Notes: generated from the letters alone by a model not told the origin. A DNA stretch of 64,000 bases from Glycocaulis profundi (GCA_007050995.1 VJOU01000019.1:1-64000), one strand, 5' to 3'; shown: positions 9,712 to 18,903, numbered from the stretch's first letter. Made by a program: numbers and translations.

Positions 9712-12273
9712 ATGCGGAAGAGCGCGCTCGCCCTCGCCCGCGCGGCCCTCTTGTGGGAACGCGCCGCGCCGGTCCTGATCGGACCGCTGTTCGCGCTCGC
9801 CCTGTATTCAGGGCTCGCCCTGTTCGGCGTGTTCGAGCTGATCGGCGATCCGTGGCGGGCCATCGCCGCCCTCGTCCTGTTTCTCGCCGCCGCCGGGACC
9901 GCCGCGCTGGGCCTGAGGCGCTTCCGCGCGCCCACCTCCCGCGACGTGGAGCGGCGGGTGGAGGAGGATTCAGGGCTCGCCACCCGGCCCTTCGAGGCCC
10001 TGCGCGACCGCCCCGCCCACGGCGACGACGCCATGTGGCAGGCCCACCGCGCCCGGGCCGAGCGCCAGCTGAAGACCGCGAAGGCCCGCCGCCCCCGCGC
10101 CAGCTGGGCCGCCGCCGACCCCCATGGCGGGCGCATCGCGGCGCTGCTGGTTCTCATCGTCGGCGTGATGGCCGCGGGCGAGACCGCCCTGCCCCGGCTG
10201 GGCGAGGCCTTCTCGCCCCACGTGCTGACCGGCGGCGGCGCGCGCGCCACCGCCGAATTCTGGATCGAGCCGCCCGAATACACCGGCCGCGCCACCCAGT
10301 TCCTGCGCGACCGCCGCCAGGCCCGCGCGCCCGAAGGCTCCATCCTCGCGGTGCGGGTCTCGGGCTCCGAACGCGAGCCGCGCGTGTCGGGCATGGACGC
10401 GGATATCGAACGCATCGGGCCGGGCGTGTCCCAGGTCCGAGGGCGGCTGGACGAGGACGGCGAGATCACGATCCGGCTGGGCGCGCTGCGCGAGACGGTG
10501 CGGGTCGCGGTCATCCCCGACACCCCGCCGCGCCTGTCGCTGGTCTCCTCGCCCGAGGGCGACGCGGAAGGCCGGCTGATCCTGGAATTCACCGCCGAGG
10601 ACGATTACGGGGTGGAGAGCTACGCCCTGCATCTGGCCCGCGAGCCCGATGACGGCGATCCCGAGGACGCCGAGTGGGAGGCCGTGGAGGTTTCCGCCTC
10701 CCAGATCGCCTCGGGGGACGGCGAAGGCGTGCTGCGCGCGCGCATCGAAACCGCCCGGCATCGCTTCGCGGGCCAGCGGGTGCTGGTGCGCATGGCGGGC
10801 ACGGACGGGGCCGGCCAGACCGGTGTGAGCGCGCCCATCGCCCTGACCCTGCCCTCGCGCGTCTTCTTCGACCCGCTCGCCCGCGCCGTGGCCGCCGAGC
10901 GCCGGGGCTTCATCGGGGTGGCGGACGCCTATGCCGACATGCCCCAGATCATGCAGAACGAAGACCACCCCGTGGGCACGATCGTTCTGGGCGAGCAGCC
11001 CGAGCGGCGCATCGAGCGCGCGCCCGAGCCGGTGAGGCGGCTGGCGCTGGCGCTGGACGCCATCTCCGACGCCCCGACCGAATTCTTCCCCGACCCGGTC
11101 GTCTACATGGGGCTGAGGACCGCGATGAACGAGGTGCGGCGCGCCCGCGAGCTCGACGACCTCGCCCACATGGACGACGACCTGTGGGAGATCGCCCTGC
11201 GCGCCGAGCTGGGCACGCTGGCGGACGCCGAAGCTGCCCTGCGCGCGGCTGAACAGGCCCTGCAGGACGCCTTCGCCCGAGGCGCGGACGAGATCGAGCT
11301 GTCCGCCCTGTTCGACGCCTTCGAGCGCGCGATGCGCAACTACATGCAGGCGCTGGTGCGCGAGGCGGCCGAGCAGCAGCGCCAGATGGCCGAGGGCGGC
11401 GGAGGCGGCGGGCGCGACATGAGCGCGGACATGCTCCAGGAGCTGCTGGACGCCCTGCGCGAGGCCACAGAACTGGGCGACACCGAGGGCGCGCGTCAGG
11501 CGCTGGCCCAACTGCTCGAACTGCTGCGCAACATGCAGATCCAGTTCGCGCAGGGTCAGGGCGGCGAAGGCGGCGAGAGCGAGATGGCCCAGGCCCTGCG
11601 CGAGGCCATGGAGGAGCTGTCGGACATGATCGGCGAACAGCGCGGGATCATGGACGAGACCTTCGGCCGCGCCCGCGGCGCCCAGCGTCAGGCCGAAGCC
11701 GATCAGGACGGCGGCGAGACCGGCGAGGGCGAGGCGCAGATCGGCCAGGACGAGGACGCGCAAGGCGGGGTTCAGGAAGGCGACGAAGGCGAGGGCGCGT
11801 TCAGCGAGGGCGACGCCCTGTCGCGCCGTCAGGGCGCCCTGCGCGAGCGGCTGGACGCGCTGCGCGAGAATGGCGCCGGCGCCACCGAAGGCGAAGCGGG
11901 CGAGGCCTTCGAGGACGCCGGGCGCTTCATGGAAGAGGCCGAACGCGCGCTGGGCGACGGCGACAACGAAACCGCGCTGGCCGCGCAGGACGACGCGCTG
12001 GCCTCCATGCGCGAGGGCGCGGACGCCATGGGACAGCGGCTGGAGGAAGAGCGCCGGGCGGGCGAAAGCGGCGATCAGGGCGAGACCGACCCCTTCGGCC
12101 GCCCCTCAGGCCAGGGCGGCGGCGCGGGCTCGGTCGACGTGCCCACCGAATCTGAACGCCAGCGCGCCCGCGACATCCTCGAAGAACTCCGCCGCCGCCT
12201 GGGCGAGCCCGACCGCGACGCGGACGAGCGCGGCTACATCGACCGCCTGCTGGACCGCTTCGGGCGGGACTGA
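9712..12273 (+). CDS. TIGR02302/DUF4175 family large membrane protein
   Basis: 853 residues. Three hydrophobic helices lie near the N-terminus (about 18-40, 48-68 and 145-165), then a periplasmic-type beta-rich region. The last about 350 residues are extremely rich in Glu/Gln/Gly/Ala and strongly helical, with segments such as EQALQDAFARGADE and GEGGESEMAQALREAMEEL. This is the architecture of the alphaproteobacterial TIGR02302 family (DUF4175), whose function is not established. The start at ATG 9712 is preferred to a GTG 39 nt upstream. The long coiled acidic tail suggests a structural or scaffold role at the envelope; that is inference. Confidence 0.85.
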   Translation: MRKSALALARAALLWERAAPVLIGPLFALALYSGLALFGVFELIGDPWRAIAALVLFLAAAGTAALGLRRFRAPTSRDVERRVEEDSGLATRPFEALRDRPAHGDDAMWQAHRARAERQLKTAKARRPRASWAAADPHGGRIAALLVLIVGVMAAGETALPRLGEAFSPHVLTGGGARATAEFWIEPPEYTGRATQFLRDRRQARAPEGSILAVRVSGSEREPRVSGMDADIERIGPGVSQVRGRLDEDGEITIRLGALRETVRVAVIPDTPPRLSLVSSPEGDAEGRLILEFTAEDDYGVESYALHLAREPDDGDPEDAEWEAVEVSASQIASGDGEGVLRARIETARHRFAGQRVLVRMAGTDGAGQTGVSAPIALTLPSRVFFDPLARAVAAERRGFIGVADAYADMPQIMQNEDHPVGTIVLGEQPERRIERAPEPVRRLALALDAISDAPTEFFPDPVVYMGLRTAMNEVRRARELDDLAHMDDDLWEIALRAELGTLADAEAALRAAEQALQDAFARGADEIELSALFDAFERAMRNYMQALVREAAEQQRQMAEGGGGGGRDMSADMLQELLDALREATELGDTEGARQALAQLLELLRNMQIQFAQGQGGEGGESEMAQALREAMEELSDMIGEQRGIMDETFGRARGAQRQAEADQDGGETGEGEAQIGQDEDAQGGVQEGDEGEGAFSEGDALSRRQGALRERLDALRENGAGATEGEAGEAFEDAGRFMEEAERALGDGDNETALAAQDDALASMREGADAMGQRLEEERRAGESGDQGETDPFGRPSGQGGGAGSVDVPTESERQRARDILEELRRRLGEPDRDADERGYIDRLLDRFGRD

Positions 12274-12352
12274 GGCCTCACGGCCGGGGACTTTTCCCTG
12301 GCTCCGCCGCTCGCGATGACGCATCCTCCGGTTGCTCGCCAAGGAGGACGCC

Positions 12353-13492
12353 ATGCTCATCGCCGCCCTGTCGCTGACCCTCGCCGCCGCGGGAGCGGAA
12401 GAGGCGAGGCCGGAGTCGTCCCGGGACTGGATGCTCCCCGCCCTGCCCGAAAGTCTTGAGGCCCTCGACGCGCATCCTGAAGACGACCAGAGCCCCCGGC
12501 AGTTTCTCACCCTTCTGGGCCGGGAGGATCTGGCGCTCTCACGGTGGCCGAAAATGTACACCGGCAGCGATTGCCCTGCGGAGCGGCTGATGGACGGCGA
12601 CGCATTGGAGGCGTTGCTGGACGCATCCGAAACCGCGCAGATCATCATGATCAACGAGGCGCACAATCAGCCCCTTCACCGCCCCTTCATCAGGGACTTC
12701 GGACTGGCGCTCGCCCACCGGGGCGTGGCGGTGTTCGCCGCCGAGACCTTCAACCATGAAGTCGTTTCAAACATGGCTGGCGGCCACGTGCCAGAACGGA
12801 TCGGCTTCTACACGATGGAAGGATCGTTCGCGCGGCAGGTCATCTCTCTTCGAGAGGCGGGATACGCATTTGTGGCTTATGAGACGGAGCGCACTGAGGA
12901 TCAAAGCGAGCTGTCCTGGGCCGATCGCATCGCGATCCGCGAGGAAGACCAAGCCAATCATTTCATAGAACGGGTGATCGAGCCCGGATCCGACACCCGC
13001 GCGCTGGTTCATGTCGGCCACGACCATCTGAACAAGCGGCCCGTCGCGATCGACGAGGCGGAAATCCACTGGTTCGCGGCCCGTCTGTGGGACAAGACCG
13101 GGATCGAGCCGCTGAGCATCGATCAGACCCGCTGCGCGTCGCCCGACGGGGAGGTCCGGCTCTATTCCAACCTCGATGGCGGCATGGAGAATGGCGGAAT
13201 CGACTTCTACGTCGCCCACCCCGAGGTCACCTTCACCGAGGGCCGCCCTGACTGGCGGCGGGAGACGGGCGATGTGGACGTGCCCGTGCCCGACGGCCTG
13301 ACCCACCCCGGACTGGCGACCGTCATCGAGGCCCGCGCGCCGGACGCGCCCCTGGACACCCTCGCCATCGAACGGCTGCTGCTCTATCCGGGCGAAACAC
13401 TGCCGCTCCTGCTGCCGCCGGGCGAATGGCGGCTGGACGCCTTCACCGTCGACGGGCGGCATGGCGAGGCGGTGACCGTGCAGGTGGAGTAG
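12353..13492 (+). CDS. Secreted protein, ChaN/erythromycin-esterase-like fold suspected
   Basis: 379 residues. The start is fixed by a strong AAGGAGG eight nt before ATG 12353. Residues 1-15 form a signal peptide (ALSLTLAAAGA). The stretch IIMINEAHNQPLHRPFI, about 100 residues in, followed by FAAETFNHE and later VHVGHDHLN, resembles the Glu-x-x-His pairs of the ChaN heme-binding and EreA-type superfamily, in which acidic and histidine side chains line the pocket. I assign only the fold, with caution. The gene stands alone, 79 nt after the TIGR02302 gene, and converges with the zinc-ribbon gene across a one-base gap (TAG-C-CTA). Confidence 0.6.
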   Translation: MLIAALSLTLAAAGAEEARPESSRDWMLPALPESLEALDAHPEDDQSPRQFLTLLGREDLALSRWPKMYTGSDCPAERLMDGDALEALLDASETAQIIMINEAHNQPLHRPFIRDFGLALAHRGVAVFAAETFNHEVVSNMAGGHVPERIGFYTMEGSFARQVISLREAGYAFVAYETERTEDQSELSWADRIAIREEDQANHFIERVIEPGSDTRALVHVGHDHLNKRPVAIDEAEIHWFAARLWDKTGIEPLSIDQTRCASPDGEVRLYSNLDGGMENGGIDFYVAHPEVTFTEGRPDWRRETGDVDVPVPDGLTHPGLATVIEARAPDAPLDTLAIERLLLYPGETLPLLLPPGEWRLDAFTVDGRHGEAVTVQVE

Positions 13493-13493
13493 C

Positions 13494-14270
13494 CTACCCC
13501 CGTCCCTCGTCGCCGCGGGCGGCGAGGCGGGCTTCGGGGCCGCGGAAGGTCACGTCCAGCTGGGCGGCGGAGCGGGGCGGGTCGGAGATGACAGTGCGGA
13601 AGCGTTCCGCGCCGCGCGGGGGCAGAGAGTCGGATTCCAGCACGATCATCCATTCCACCAGCGGCTCGCCCGCCTCGTCGAGCAGGGCGGCGCGCATGGG
13701 CAGGGCCGAACGCGCCCGTCCGGTGACGTTCTGGACCACGCCCTCGATCACCAGTGCGCCGGCCTCGTCGCCCTCGCCATAGCTGGCTTCCAGCCCGCGC
13801 ACCTCGAGCCCGAGCGGGTTGATCTCGATGCCCGCCATCGCATAGGCGCGCGAGGCGGGCGGGAAGGCGTCCACCACGTCCAGCCGGAACAGCCACGCCC
13901 CGGCGAACACGAGGGCGAAGACCGCCGCGACCGCCGCCCAGCCCGCGCCCTCGGCGGCCAGACGCCCGGCCCGGCGGCGGCGCTCGGCGCGCTCGCGGAT
14001 GGCGGCGTGAGGCTTCACGGTGGGATCGGATTTCGCGATGGCCGCGGCGAAGGCGGCTTCCGCGTCGGCGGGTTCGGGCGCGGGCCTGGGTTTCGGCGCG
14101 GGTCGCGGCGCGGGCGCGGGCTCGGAGACCGGTTCGGTCCGGGCGACCGCCTCGTCCTGCACCGTCCAGACATGGGCGCAGACATTGCAGCGCACCTTGC
14201 CGCCCCGGCGGCTGAGCGCCTCGGGCTCCGCGCGATAGCGCGTCTGACAGCTTGGACAGGTCACGATCAT
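13494..14270 (-). CDS. MJ0042-type zinc-ribbon protein with DUF3426
   Basis: 258 residues. The N-terminus carries CPSCQTRYRAEPEAL...GGKVRCNVCAHVW, two CxxC knuckles of the MJ0042 zinc-ribbon family. A Pro/Ala-rich linker follows, then one transmembrane helix (about 106-128) and a C-terminal DUF3426 domain (about 145-245) that would lie outside the membrane. Such proteins sit beside ftsE in many alphaproteobacteria, as here, divergently. The cytoplasmic zinc ribbon plus external domain suggests a sensor or assembly role; the function is not established. Confidence 0.85.
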   Translation of the reverse strand: MIVTCPSCQTRYRAEPEALSRRGGKVRCNVCAHVWTVQDEAVARTEPVSEPAPAPRPAPKPRPAPEPADAEAAFAAAIAKSDPTVKPHAAIRERAERRRRAGRLAAEGAGWAAVAAVFALVFAGAWLFRLDVVDAFPPASRAYAMAGIEINPLGLEVRGLEASYGEGDEAGALVIEGVVQNVTGRARSALPMRAALLDEAGEPLVEWMIVLESDSLPPRGAERFRTVISDPPRSAAQLDVTFRGPEARLAARGDEGRG

Positions 14271-14362
14271 GGACGTCCGCCTCTCAAGTCCTGCATAGTC
14301 CGCTTCGCGCCGCTTCGCCAGCGGTCCTGAAAACCTTCCGCCAAAGGACTTCCGGCCGCCCG

Positions 14363-15085
14363 ATGCCCGCCCGAGACGACACCCGGAGAGACGCGCCCCG
14401 CTTCGAGACCGGACCGGCGGTCCGGTTCGAATCCGTCGGGATGCGCTATGGCCGCGGGCCGGAAATCCTGCGCGACGTGTCCTTTGAATTACCGCGCGGA
14501 AGTTTCCAGTTCCTCACCGGACCGTCCGGGGCGGGCAAGTCTTCGCTGCTCAAGCTGATCTATCTGGCCGAACGGCCCTCGCGCGGGCTGATCTCGCTGT
14601 TCGGGCGCGACACCGCGCTGACCGACGCGAAATCCCTGCCCGCCATCCGCCGCCGGATCGGGGTGGTGTTCCAGGAGTTCAAGCTGCTCAATCACCTGAC
14701 GGTGTTCGAGAACGTCGCCCTGCCCCTGCGAGTGGCCGGGCAGCCGCGCCGGGCCTACGCCGAGGACGTGGCCGAACTGCTGGCCTGGGTGGGGCTGGGC
14801 GAGCGCATGGACGCCTATCCGCCCACCCTGTCGGGCGGCGAGCAGCAGCGCGCCTCCATCGCCCGGGCGGTGGTGGGCCAGCCGGAAATCCTGATCGCGG
14901 ACGAGCCCACCGGAAACGTGGACCCCGCGATGGCGCGCCGTCTGCTGCGCCTGTTCGCCGAGCTCAACAAGCTGGGCACCACCGTGCTGATCGCCAGCCA
15001 TGACGTGGGCCTCGTGCGGTCCATGGACGCGCCGGTGATGGAGCTGGCCGACGGCCGTCTGGCCGCCGGAGCGCGGGCGGCATGA
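14363..15085 (+). CDS. ftsE: Cell division ATP-binding protein FtsE
   Basis: 240 residues of a compact ABC ATPase. Walker A GPSGAGKS is at 53-60, the Q-loop at 103-105 (VVFQEF), the signature LSGGEQQR at 156-163, Walker B LIADEP at 177-182, and the switch histidine in IASHDVGL. With FtsX it forms a transporter-like complex that controls septal murein hydrolases. Start 14363 is chosen because the upstream extension in the same frame lacks conservation; a GGA lies about 14 nt before it, which is long for a ribosome site. Its stop overlaps the ftsX start by ATGA. Confidence 0.95.
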   Translation: MPARDDTRRDAPRFETGPAVRFESVGMRYGRGPEILRDVSFELPRGSFQFLTGPSGAGKSSLLKLIYLAERPSRGLISLFGRDTALTDAKSLPAIRRRIGVVFQEFKLLNHLTVFENVALPLRVAGQPRRAYAEDVAELLAWVGLGERMDAYPPTLSGGEQQRASIARAVVGQPEILIADEPTGNVDPAMARRLLRLFAELNKLGTTVLIASHDVGLVRSMDAPVMELADGRLAAGARAA

Positions 15086-15975
15086 GCAAGGCCCGGTCCA
15101 GACCCGCCGACCTGCTGCCGCCCGACGCCGGGCGGGACGGTCCGCTGTTCGCGGTGTCGGCCATTCTGGTTTTCCTCGCCTGCCTGTGCGCGCTGGGCGC
15201 GGTGGGGGCGTGGACGGCGGCCAGCGGCTGGACCGCCCAGCTGTCCGACCAGATCACCATACAGGTCCTGTCCGAGGATGATCGCGACATCGCCGCGGAC
15301 GCCGCGGACGCGGGCGAGCGGGTGGCCCGCCTGCCCGGCGTGGAAAGCGTGGAGGTGCGCCCCCGCGAGGCGTCCGAGCGCCTGCTCGAGCCCTGGCTGG
15401 GCCGGGGCGGGCTGCCTGACGACTTTCCCGTGCCCCGCGTGATCGCGGTGCGCATCGATCCCGCCGCGCCGCCCCTGACCGCCGCGGTCGAAGGCGTGTT
15501 CGAGGAGGCGGGCTACACCGTGCTGGTGGACGACCACCAGCGCTGGGCCGGGGCGGTGGCGCAAGCCGCCGCGACCGTGCGCTATTTCGCGCTGGCGCTG
15601 GTGGCGCTGCTGGGGCTGGCCGCCGCCGCGGTGGTGGCCTTCGCCGCGCGCGCCTCGCTGGCCGCGCGCTGGGACGTGGCCGACGCGCTTCATCTGGTCG
15701 GCGCGCCGGACGGGTTCATCACCTCGCTGTTCCAGCGGCGCTTCTTCCTGCTGGGCCTGAAGGCGGGGCTGACGGGGGCGTTCGCCGCCGCGCTGGCCGC
15801 CGCGGGGCTGGCCTTCGCGGGCGGGGCGGCGGGGGCGCTGTTCTTCCTGCCCAGTCTCGAGCTGGGCTGGGGCGCCGCCTTCATCCCGCCCGCCGCGGCG
15901 ATCCTGTCGGGGCTGGTCGCGGCCATCGCGGCGCGCAGCGCGGTCAGCGCCGCCCTCGCCCGGCGCTGGAGCTGA
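15082..15975 (+). CDS. ftsX: Cell division protein FtsX
   Basis: 297 residues with four membrane helices: one near 22-47, then three between about 165 and 290. A periplasmic loop (about 48-160) has the VESVEVRPREASERLL pattern usual for FtsX. It is the membrane partner of FtsE and transmits ATPase cycles to periplasmic murein hydrolase activators. The start overlaps the ftsE stop (ATGA). Length and topology are normal for an alphaproteobacterial FtsX, which is more divergent than the enterobacterial protein. Confidence 0.93.
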   Translation: MSKARSRPADLLPPDAGRDGPLFAVSAILVFLACLCALGAVGAWTAASGWTAQLSDQITIQVLSEDDRDIAADAADAGERVARLPGVESVEVRPREASERLLEPWLGRGGLPDDFPVPRVIAVRIDPAAPPLTAAVEGVFEEAGYTVLVDDHQRWAGAVAQAAATVRYFALALVALLGLAAAAVVAFAARASLAARWDVADALHLVGAPDGFITSLFQRRFFLLGLKAGLTGAFAAALAAAGLAFAGGAAGALFFLPSLELGWGAAFIPPAAAILSGLVAAIAARSAVSAALARRWS

Positions 15976-15994
15976 TCGCAAATGGCCGCCGCGC

Positions 15995-16023
15995 TTGGCT
16001 ATCGGGACGGCCCGGCCCATTAT
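15995..16023 (+). promoter_or_regulatory. Promoter before the ydcF-like gene
   Basis: TTGGCT (15995-16000) and CATTAT (16018-16023) are separated by 17 bp. Predicted transcription begins about 47 nt before the ATG at 16077, leaving room for the visible GAGGGA ribosome site. This lets the ydcF-plsC-DUF2125 run be expressed apart from ftsEX. Confidence 0.4.
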
Positions 16024-16076
16024 CGTGTCCGGGGATCGCAGGGGGCGTCCCGCAGGGCGCGCAGAGGGACGAACCG

Positions 16077-16658
16077 ATGATCCGGGCGCTTTTCGGCGCG
16101 GTGCAGCTCATCGCCTTCATCATCGTTCTGGCCGCCGTGTTCAGCGGCGGGTGGTTCCTGTATTCGGGCCTCGCTCACGGCCCGGACGGCGAGGCGCGCG
16201 GCGACGGGATCGTGGCCCTGACCGGCGGCGAGGCCCGGGTGCAGACCGGCGTGCGGCTGCTGGCCGAGGAGCGCGGGCAGAGACTGCTGATCTCCGGCGC
16301 CAACCCCATCGCCACGCTGGGCGAAATCCGTACCGCGGCGGGCGCGGAGAGCGCCCTGTTCGAATGCTGCGTGGACGTGGGCATCGAGGCCGCCGACACC
16401 ATCGGCAACGCCGCCGAGACCGCCGCCTGGGCCGCCGGGCACGGCTATTCGCGGCTGGTCGTGGTCACGTCCGACTTCCACATGCCCCGCGCCCTGCTCG
16501 AGCTGCGCTCGGCGATGCCGGGAACCGATCTGGTCGCCTACGGGGTGAAGACCGCCCCGCCCTGGGCCGACGAACGCTCCGCAAGGCGCTGGGCGCAGGA
16601 ATATCTCAAATACGCCGCCGTGCAGGCGCGCGTGATCCGCGACAGGGTCGCGGGCTGA
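16077..16658 (+). CDS. YdcF-like DUF218 protein
   Basis: 193 residues. A signal anchor at 5-30 is followed by the DUF218 domain: GIVALTGGEARVQTGVRLLAE, LLISGANP, then ADTIGNAAETAAWA and VVVTSDFHMPRALLELR, the family's core strands. DUF218 proteins (SanA/ElyC/YdcF) are linked to envelope polysaccharide or murein metabolism. GAGGGA precedes the ATG at a normal distance. The gene lies between ftsEX and plsC, as in many alphaproteobacteria, which supports an envelope role. Biochemistry is unknown. Confidence 0.85.
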   Translation: MIRALFGAVQLIAFIIVLAAVFSGGWFLYSGLAHGPDGEARGDGIVALTGGEARVQTGVRLLAEERGQRLLISGANPIATLGEIRTAAGAESALFECCVDVGIEAADTIGNAAETAAWAAGHGYSRLVVVTSDFHMPRALLELRSAMPGTDLVAYGVKTAPPWADERSARRWAQEYLKYAAVQARVIRDRVAG

Positions 16659-16677
16659 CCGTCAGGGGGAGCCGTCC

Positions 16678-17433
16678 ATGAACGCGATCCGATCAGCGAT
16701 CTTCGTCGTCTGGATGTATGGCCTGATGGCGCTGCTGGGGGTGCTGTTCTCGCCCAGCCTGCTCGGTCCGCGTTCGTGGACCAAGGCGGTGTTCGACATC
16801 TATCTGGCGCTGGTCTTCGGCGGGCTGAAGGTCATCTGCGGGGTCCGCTACGAGGTGAAGGGCGCGCACAACCGGCCCGCGGGCGGCGCGCTGGTCGCCT
16901 CCAAGCACCAGTCCATGTTCGAGACCCTGGCCTTCTGGCGGGTGCTGGACGACCCGGCCATCATCCTGAAGAAGGAGCTCAGATGGCTGCCCTTCTTCGG
17001 CTGGTACGCCATGAAGATGAAGAACATCGCGGTGGACCGCTCGGCCGGGTCCAAAGCCCTGCGCGACATGCTCAAACAGGCCCGACAGCGCGCCGAAGAG
17101 GGCCGTCAGGTCGTCATCTTCCCCCAGGGCACCCGCGTGCCGCCCGGCGGCGAGGAAAGCTACAAGCCGGGTGTGGCCGGGCTGTATTCGGCCATGAAAG
17201 CGCCATGCGTTCCTGTTGCTCTCAACTCCGGCCTTCACTGGCCGGGCAAGGGCTTCGTGCGCACGCCCGGCGTCATCACCATCGAGTTCCTCGACCCCAT
17301 CCCTCCCGGCCTGCCCAAGGACCGGTTCATGGCCGAGCTCGAACGCCGCATCGAGACCGGCTCGGACGCGCTGCTGCCCGCCCCGCTGCGCCGCCCGGCC
17401 CTGACCGCGCAAACGCCTGAAGAGACCCAATGA
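16678..17433 (+). CDS. plsC: 1-acyl-sn-glycerol-3-phosphate acyltransferase
   Basis: 251 residues. The N-terminal membrane helix (8-27) precedes the catalytic HQSMFE block (the family HX4D/E motif, about residues 79-84) and the substrate-binding FPQGTR motif (about 144-149). PlsC transfers an acyl chain to lysophosphatidic acid to form phosphatidic acid at the inner membrane. It is followed by the DUF2125 gene with an ATGA overlap. All expected motifs are present and the length is normal. Confidence 0.94.
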   Translation: MNAIRSAIFVVWMYGLMALLGVLFSPSLLGPRSWTKAVFDIYLALVFGGLKVICGVRYEVKGAHNRPAGGALVASKHQSMFETLAFWRVLDDPAIILKKELRWLPFFGWYAMKMKNIAVDRSAGSKALRDMLKQARQRAEEGRQVVIFPQGTRVPPGGEESYKPGVAGLYSAMKAPCVPVALNSGLHWPGKGFVRTPGVITIEFLDPIPPGLPKDRFMAELERRIETGSDALLPAPLRRPALTAQTPEETQ

Positions 17434-18464
17434 CCCAGACCGCCTCCCGTCCGCGCCGCGCGCGCATCTTCCTGCCGCTGATCGCCTTCGTCGTGCTGCT
17501 GGCCGCCTACACGGTCTACTGGTTCTACGCCGCCGGTCAGATCGAGCGGCAGGCGCGCGGCTGGATCGCCGAGCAGGAGGCGGCCGGCTACCAGATGGAC
17601 CACGGGCGCATGCACGTGAGCGGCTGGCCCTTCCGCCTGTCTCTGCGCGTGCATCAGCCCGACGTGACCGCCCCGGCGGCCGAAGGCGGGTGGAACGCGC
17701 GCTGGAACACGCTGGCGATGACCGCCCTGCCCTATGACTTCAACCGCTGGATCCTCGCCTTCGACGGGCCGATGGTGCTGACCGGGCGCGGCGGGATCAC
17801 CCGCACCCTGACCGCGGACGACGCCCGCGCCAGCTTCGCCTTCCGCGACGGGCGCACCGACCGCATCGGCGTCGAGATCGACAATTTCCTGATCCAGGCC
17901 GACGACGAGGCCGCGCCTCTGGTCCGGCGGCTGGGCGCGCTGCGGCTGAACGGCGCCATCGCGGAGGATGACAGCCTATCGGTCCGCGCCGAGATGACCG
18001 AGATCAGCTTCGCCCCCGGCGCGCTGGGCGAGGACATCCAGGGCGCGTTCGGCGACTTCGCCGAGCGCATCCGTCTGGACGCCTCGCTGAGCTCATGGGA
18101 GGCGCTGGCGGCCACGGTCGATCCCGTCCTGTGGGCGGGCGAAGGCGGGCGGATGGACATCCGCGCCAGCCAGGTCCACTGGGGCCCGGCGCGCCTGGAA
18201 GGCTCGGGCTCTCTGGGACTGGACGCCCAGCGCCGGCCCGAGGGCCGCATCCAGCTCACGGTCTTCGACGTGGAGGCCCTGATCCAGGCGCTGGCCGCAT
18301 CGGGCACGCTCAGCAGCGACGAGACCACCGCCATGAGGCTGGCCGCGGCCATCGCCCCGCGCTCCGAAGGCGGGATCGTGCTGCCCTTCCGGGCCTCTGA
18401 CGGCGGGATCTATCTCGGCCCCGTGCGCATCGCCGACGCCGGACCGCTGGGCGGCGAGGACTAG
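17430..18464 (+). CDS. DUF2125 domain protein, membrane-anchored
   Basis: 344 residues. One transmembrane helix (14-35) is followed by the DUF2125 signature with GYQMDHGRMHVSGWPFRLSL and WNARWNTLAMTALPYDFNRW. The domain should lie in the periplasm; its repeated strand pattern recalls AsmA-like lipid-transfer proteins, but the role is unproven. It is coupled to plsC by ATGA, the usual alphaproteobacterial arrangement. Its TAG shares a CTAG with the stop of the small leftward gene that follows. Confidence 0.85.
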   Translation: MTQTASRPRRARIFLPLIAFVVLLAAYTVYWFYAAGQIERQARGWIAEQEAAGYQMDHGRMHVSGWPFRLSLRVHQPDVTAPAAEGGWNARWNTLAMTALPYDFNRWILAFDGPMVLTGRGGITRTLTADDARASFAFRDGRTDRIGVEIDNFLIQADDEAAPLVRRLGALRLNGAIAEDDSLSVRAEMTEISFAPGALGEDIQGAFGDFAERIRLDASLSSWEALAATVDPVLWAGEGGRMDIRASQVHWGPARLEGSGSLGLDAQRRPEGRIQLTVFDVEALIQALAASGTLSSDETTAMRLAAAIAPRSEGGIVLPFRASDGGIYLGPVRIADAGPLGGED

Positions 18465-18607
18465 AAACCGGGGAAGTTGGAGCGGGTCGCCAGGATCGCG
18501 ACGATCACCATGATTGCGATCACCGACGCCAGCGCGCCCAGCCATCTCTTGCCCCGCCCGATGGCCGGGTCGTCGGTCTCGAATTGCGTCTCTGGCTCGT
18601 TTCGCAT
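18461..18607 (-). CDS. 48-residue single-pass membrane protein
   Basis: A 48-codon frame from ATG 18607 ends in a TAG that overlaps the DUF2125 stop in one CTAG. The first 20 residues are polar and acidic (MRNEPETQFETDDPAIGRGK), then one hydrophobic helix (22-41) and a short tail. This is the layout of a tail-anchored small membrane protein. The ribosome site is weak. It lies 36 nt downstream of a second tiny membrane protein gene on the same strand, and both follow hisC. No family name is known to me. Confidence 0.5.
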   Translation of the reverse strand: MRNEPETQFETDDPAIGRGKRWLGALASVIAIMVIVAILATRSNFPGF

Positions 18608-18643
18608 CGTCTCAGGCGGGGTCGGCGGCGCGTGCAGCGCCCG

Positions 18644-18811
18644 TCAGCGGTAGCTCAGGAAGAGGGCGGCGACCGCGGCGATGATCGCAGCGGCGATCGT
18701 AAACAGGCCCGCGGCGATCATCGCGCCCAGCAGCTTGCGGGGGCGGAAGACCGGGGCGAGCTCAGGCTCGGCGATTTCGGCGAAGGCTTCAGGAAGGATC
18801 TGATCGGACAT
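18644..18811 (-). CDS. 55-residue single-pass membrane protein
   Basis: A 55-codon frame begins at ATG 18811 with GAGGGGTG about 7 nt upstream, a good ribosome site. Residues 1-24 are polar (MSDQILPEAFAEIAEPELAP) and residues 27-53 form one long Ala/Ile-rich helix. It sits between hisC and another tiny membrane gene, all leftward. The similar layout of the two (acidic head, one helix, short basic tail) suggests they act together or arose by duplication; the sequences are not clearly alike. Function unknown. Confidence 0.55.
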   Translation of the reverse strand: MSDQILPEAFAEIAEPELAPVFRPRKLLGAMIAAGLFTIAAAIIAAVAALFLSYR

Positions 18812-18903
18812 GCGATTCACCCCTCAGGCGCAGTCATCGCGCTGGAGGGGAATGTTTATCCCCTCCGCCTGCTGAATCAACACCAATTTTCCCCGGGATC
18901 GGA

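Noticed and set aside
14421..14435. A tRNA T-arm-like GGTTCGAATCC string
   Set aside because: It encodes FtsE residues (RFES) and no cloverleaf can be drawn around it.
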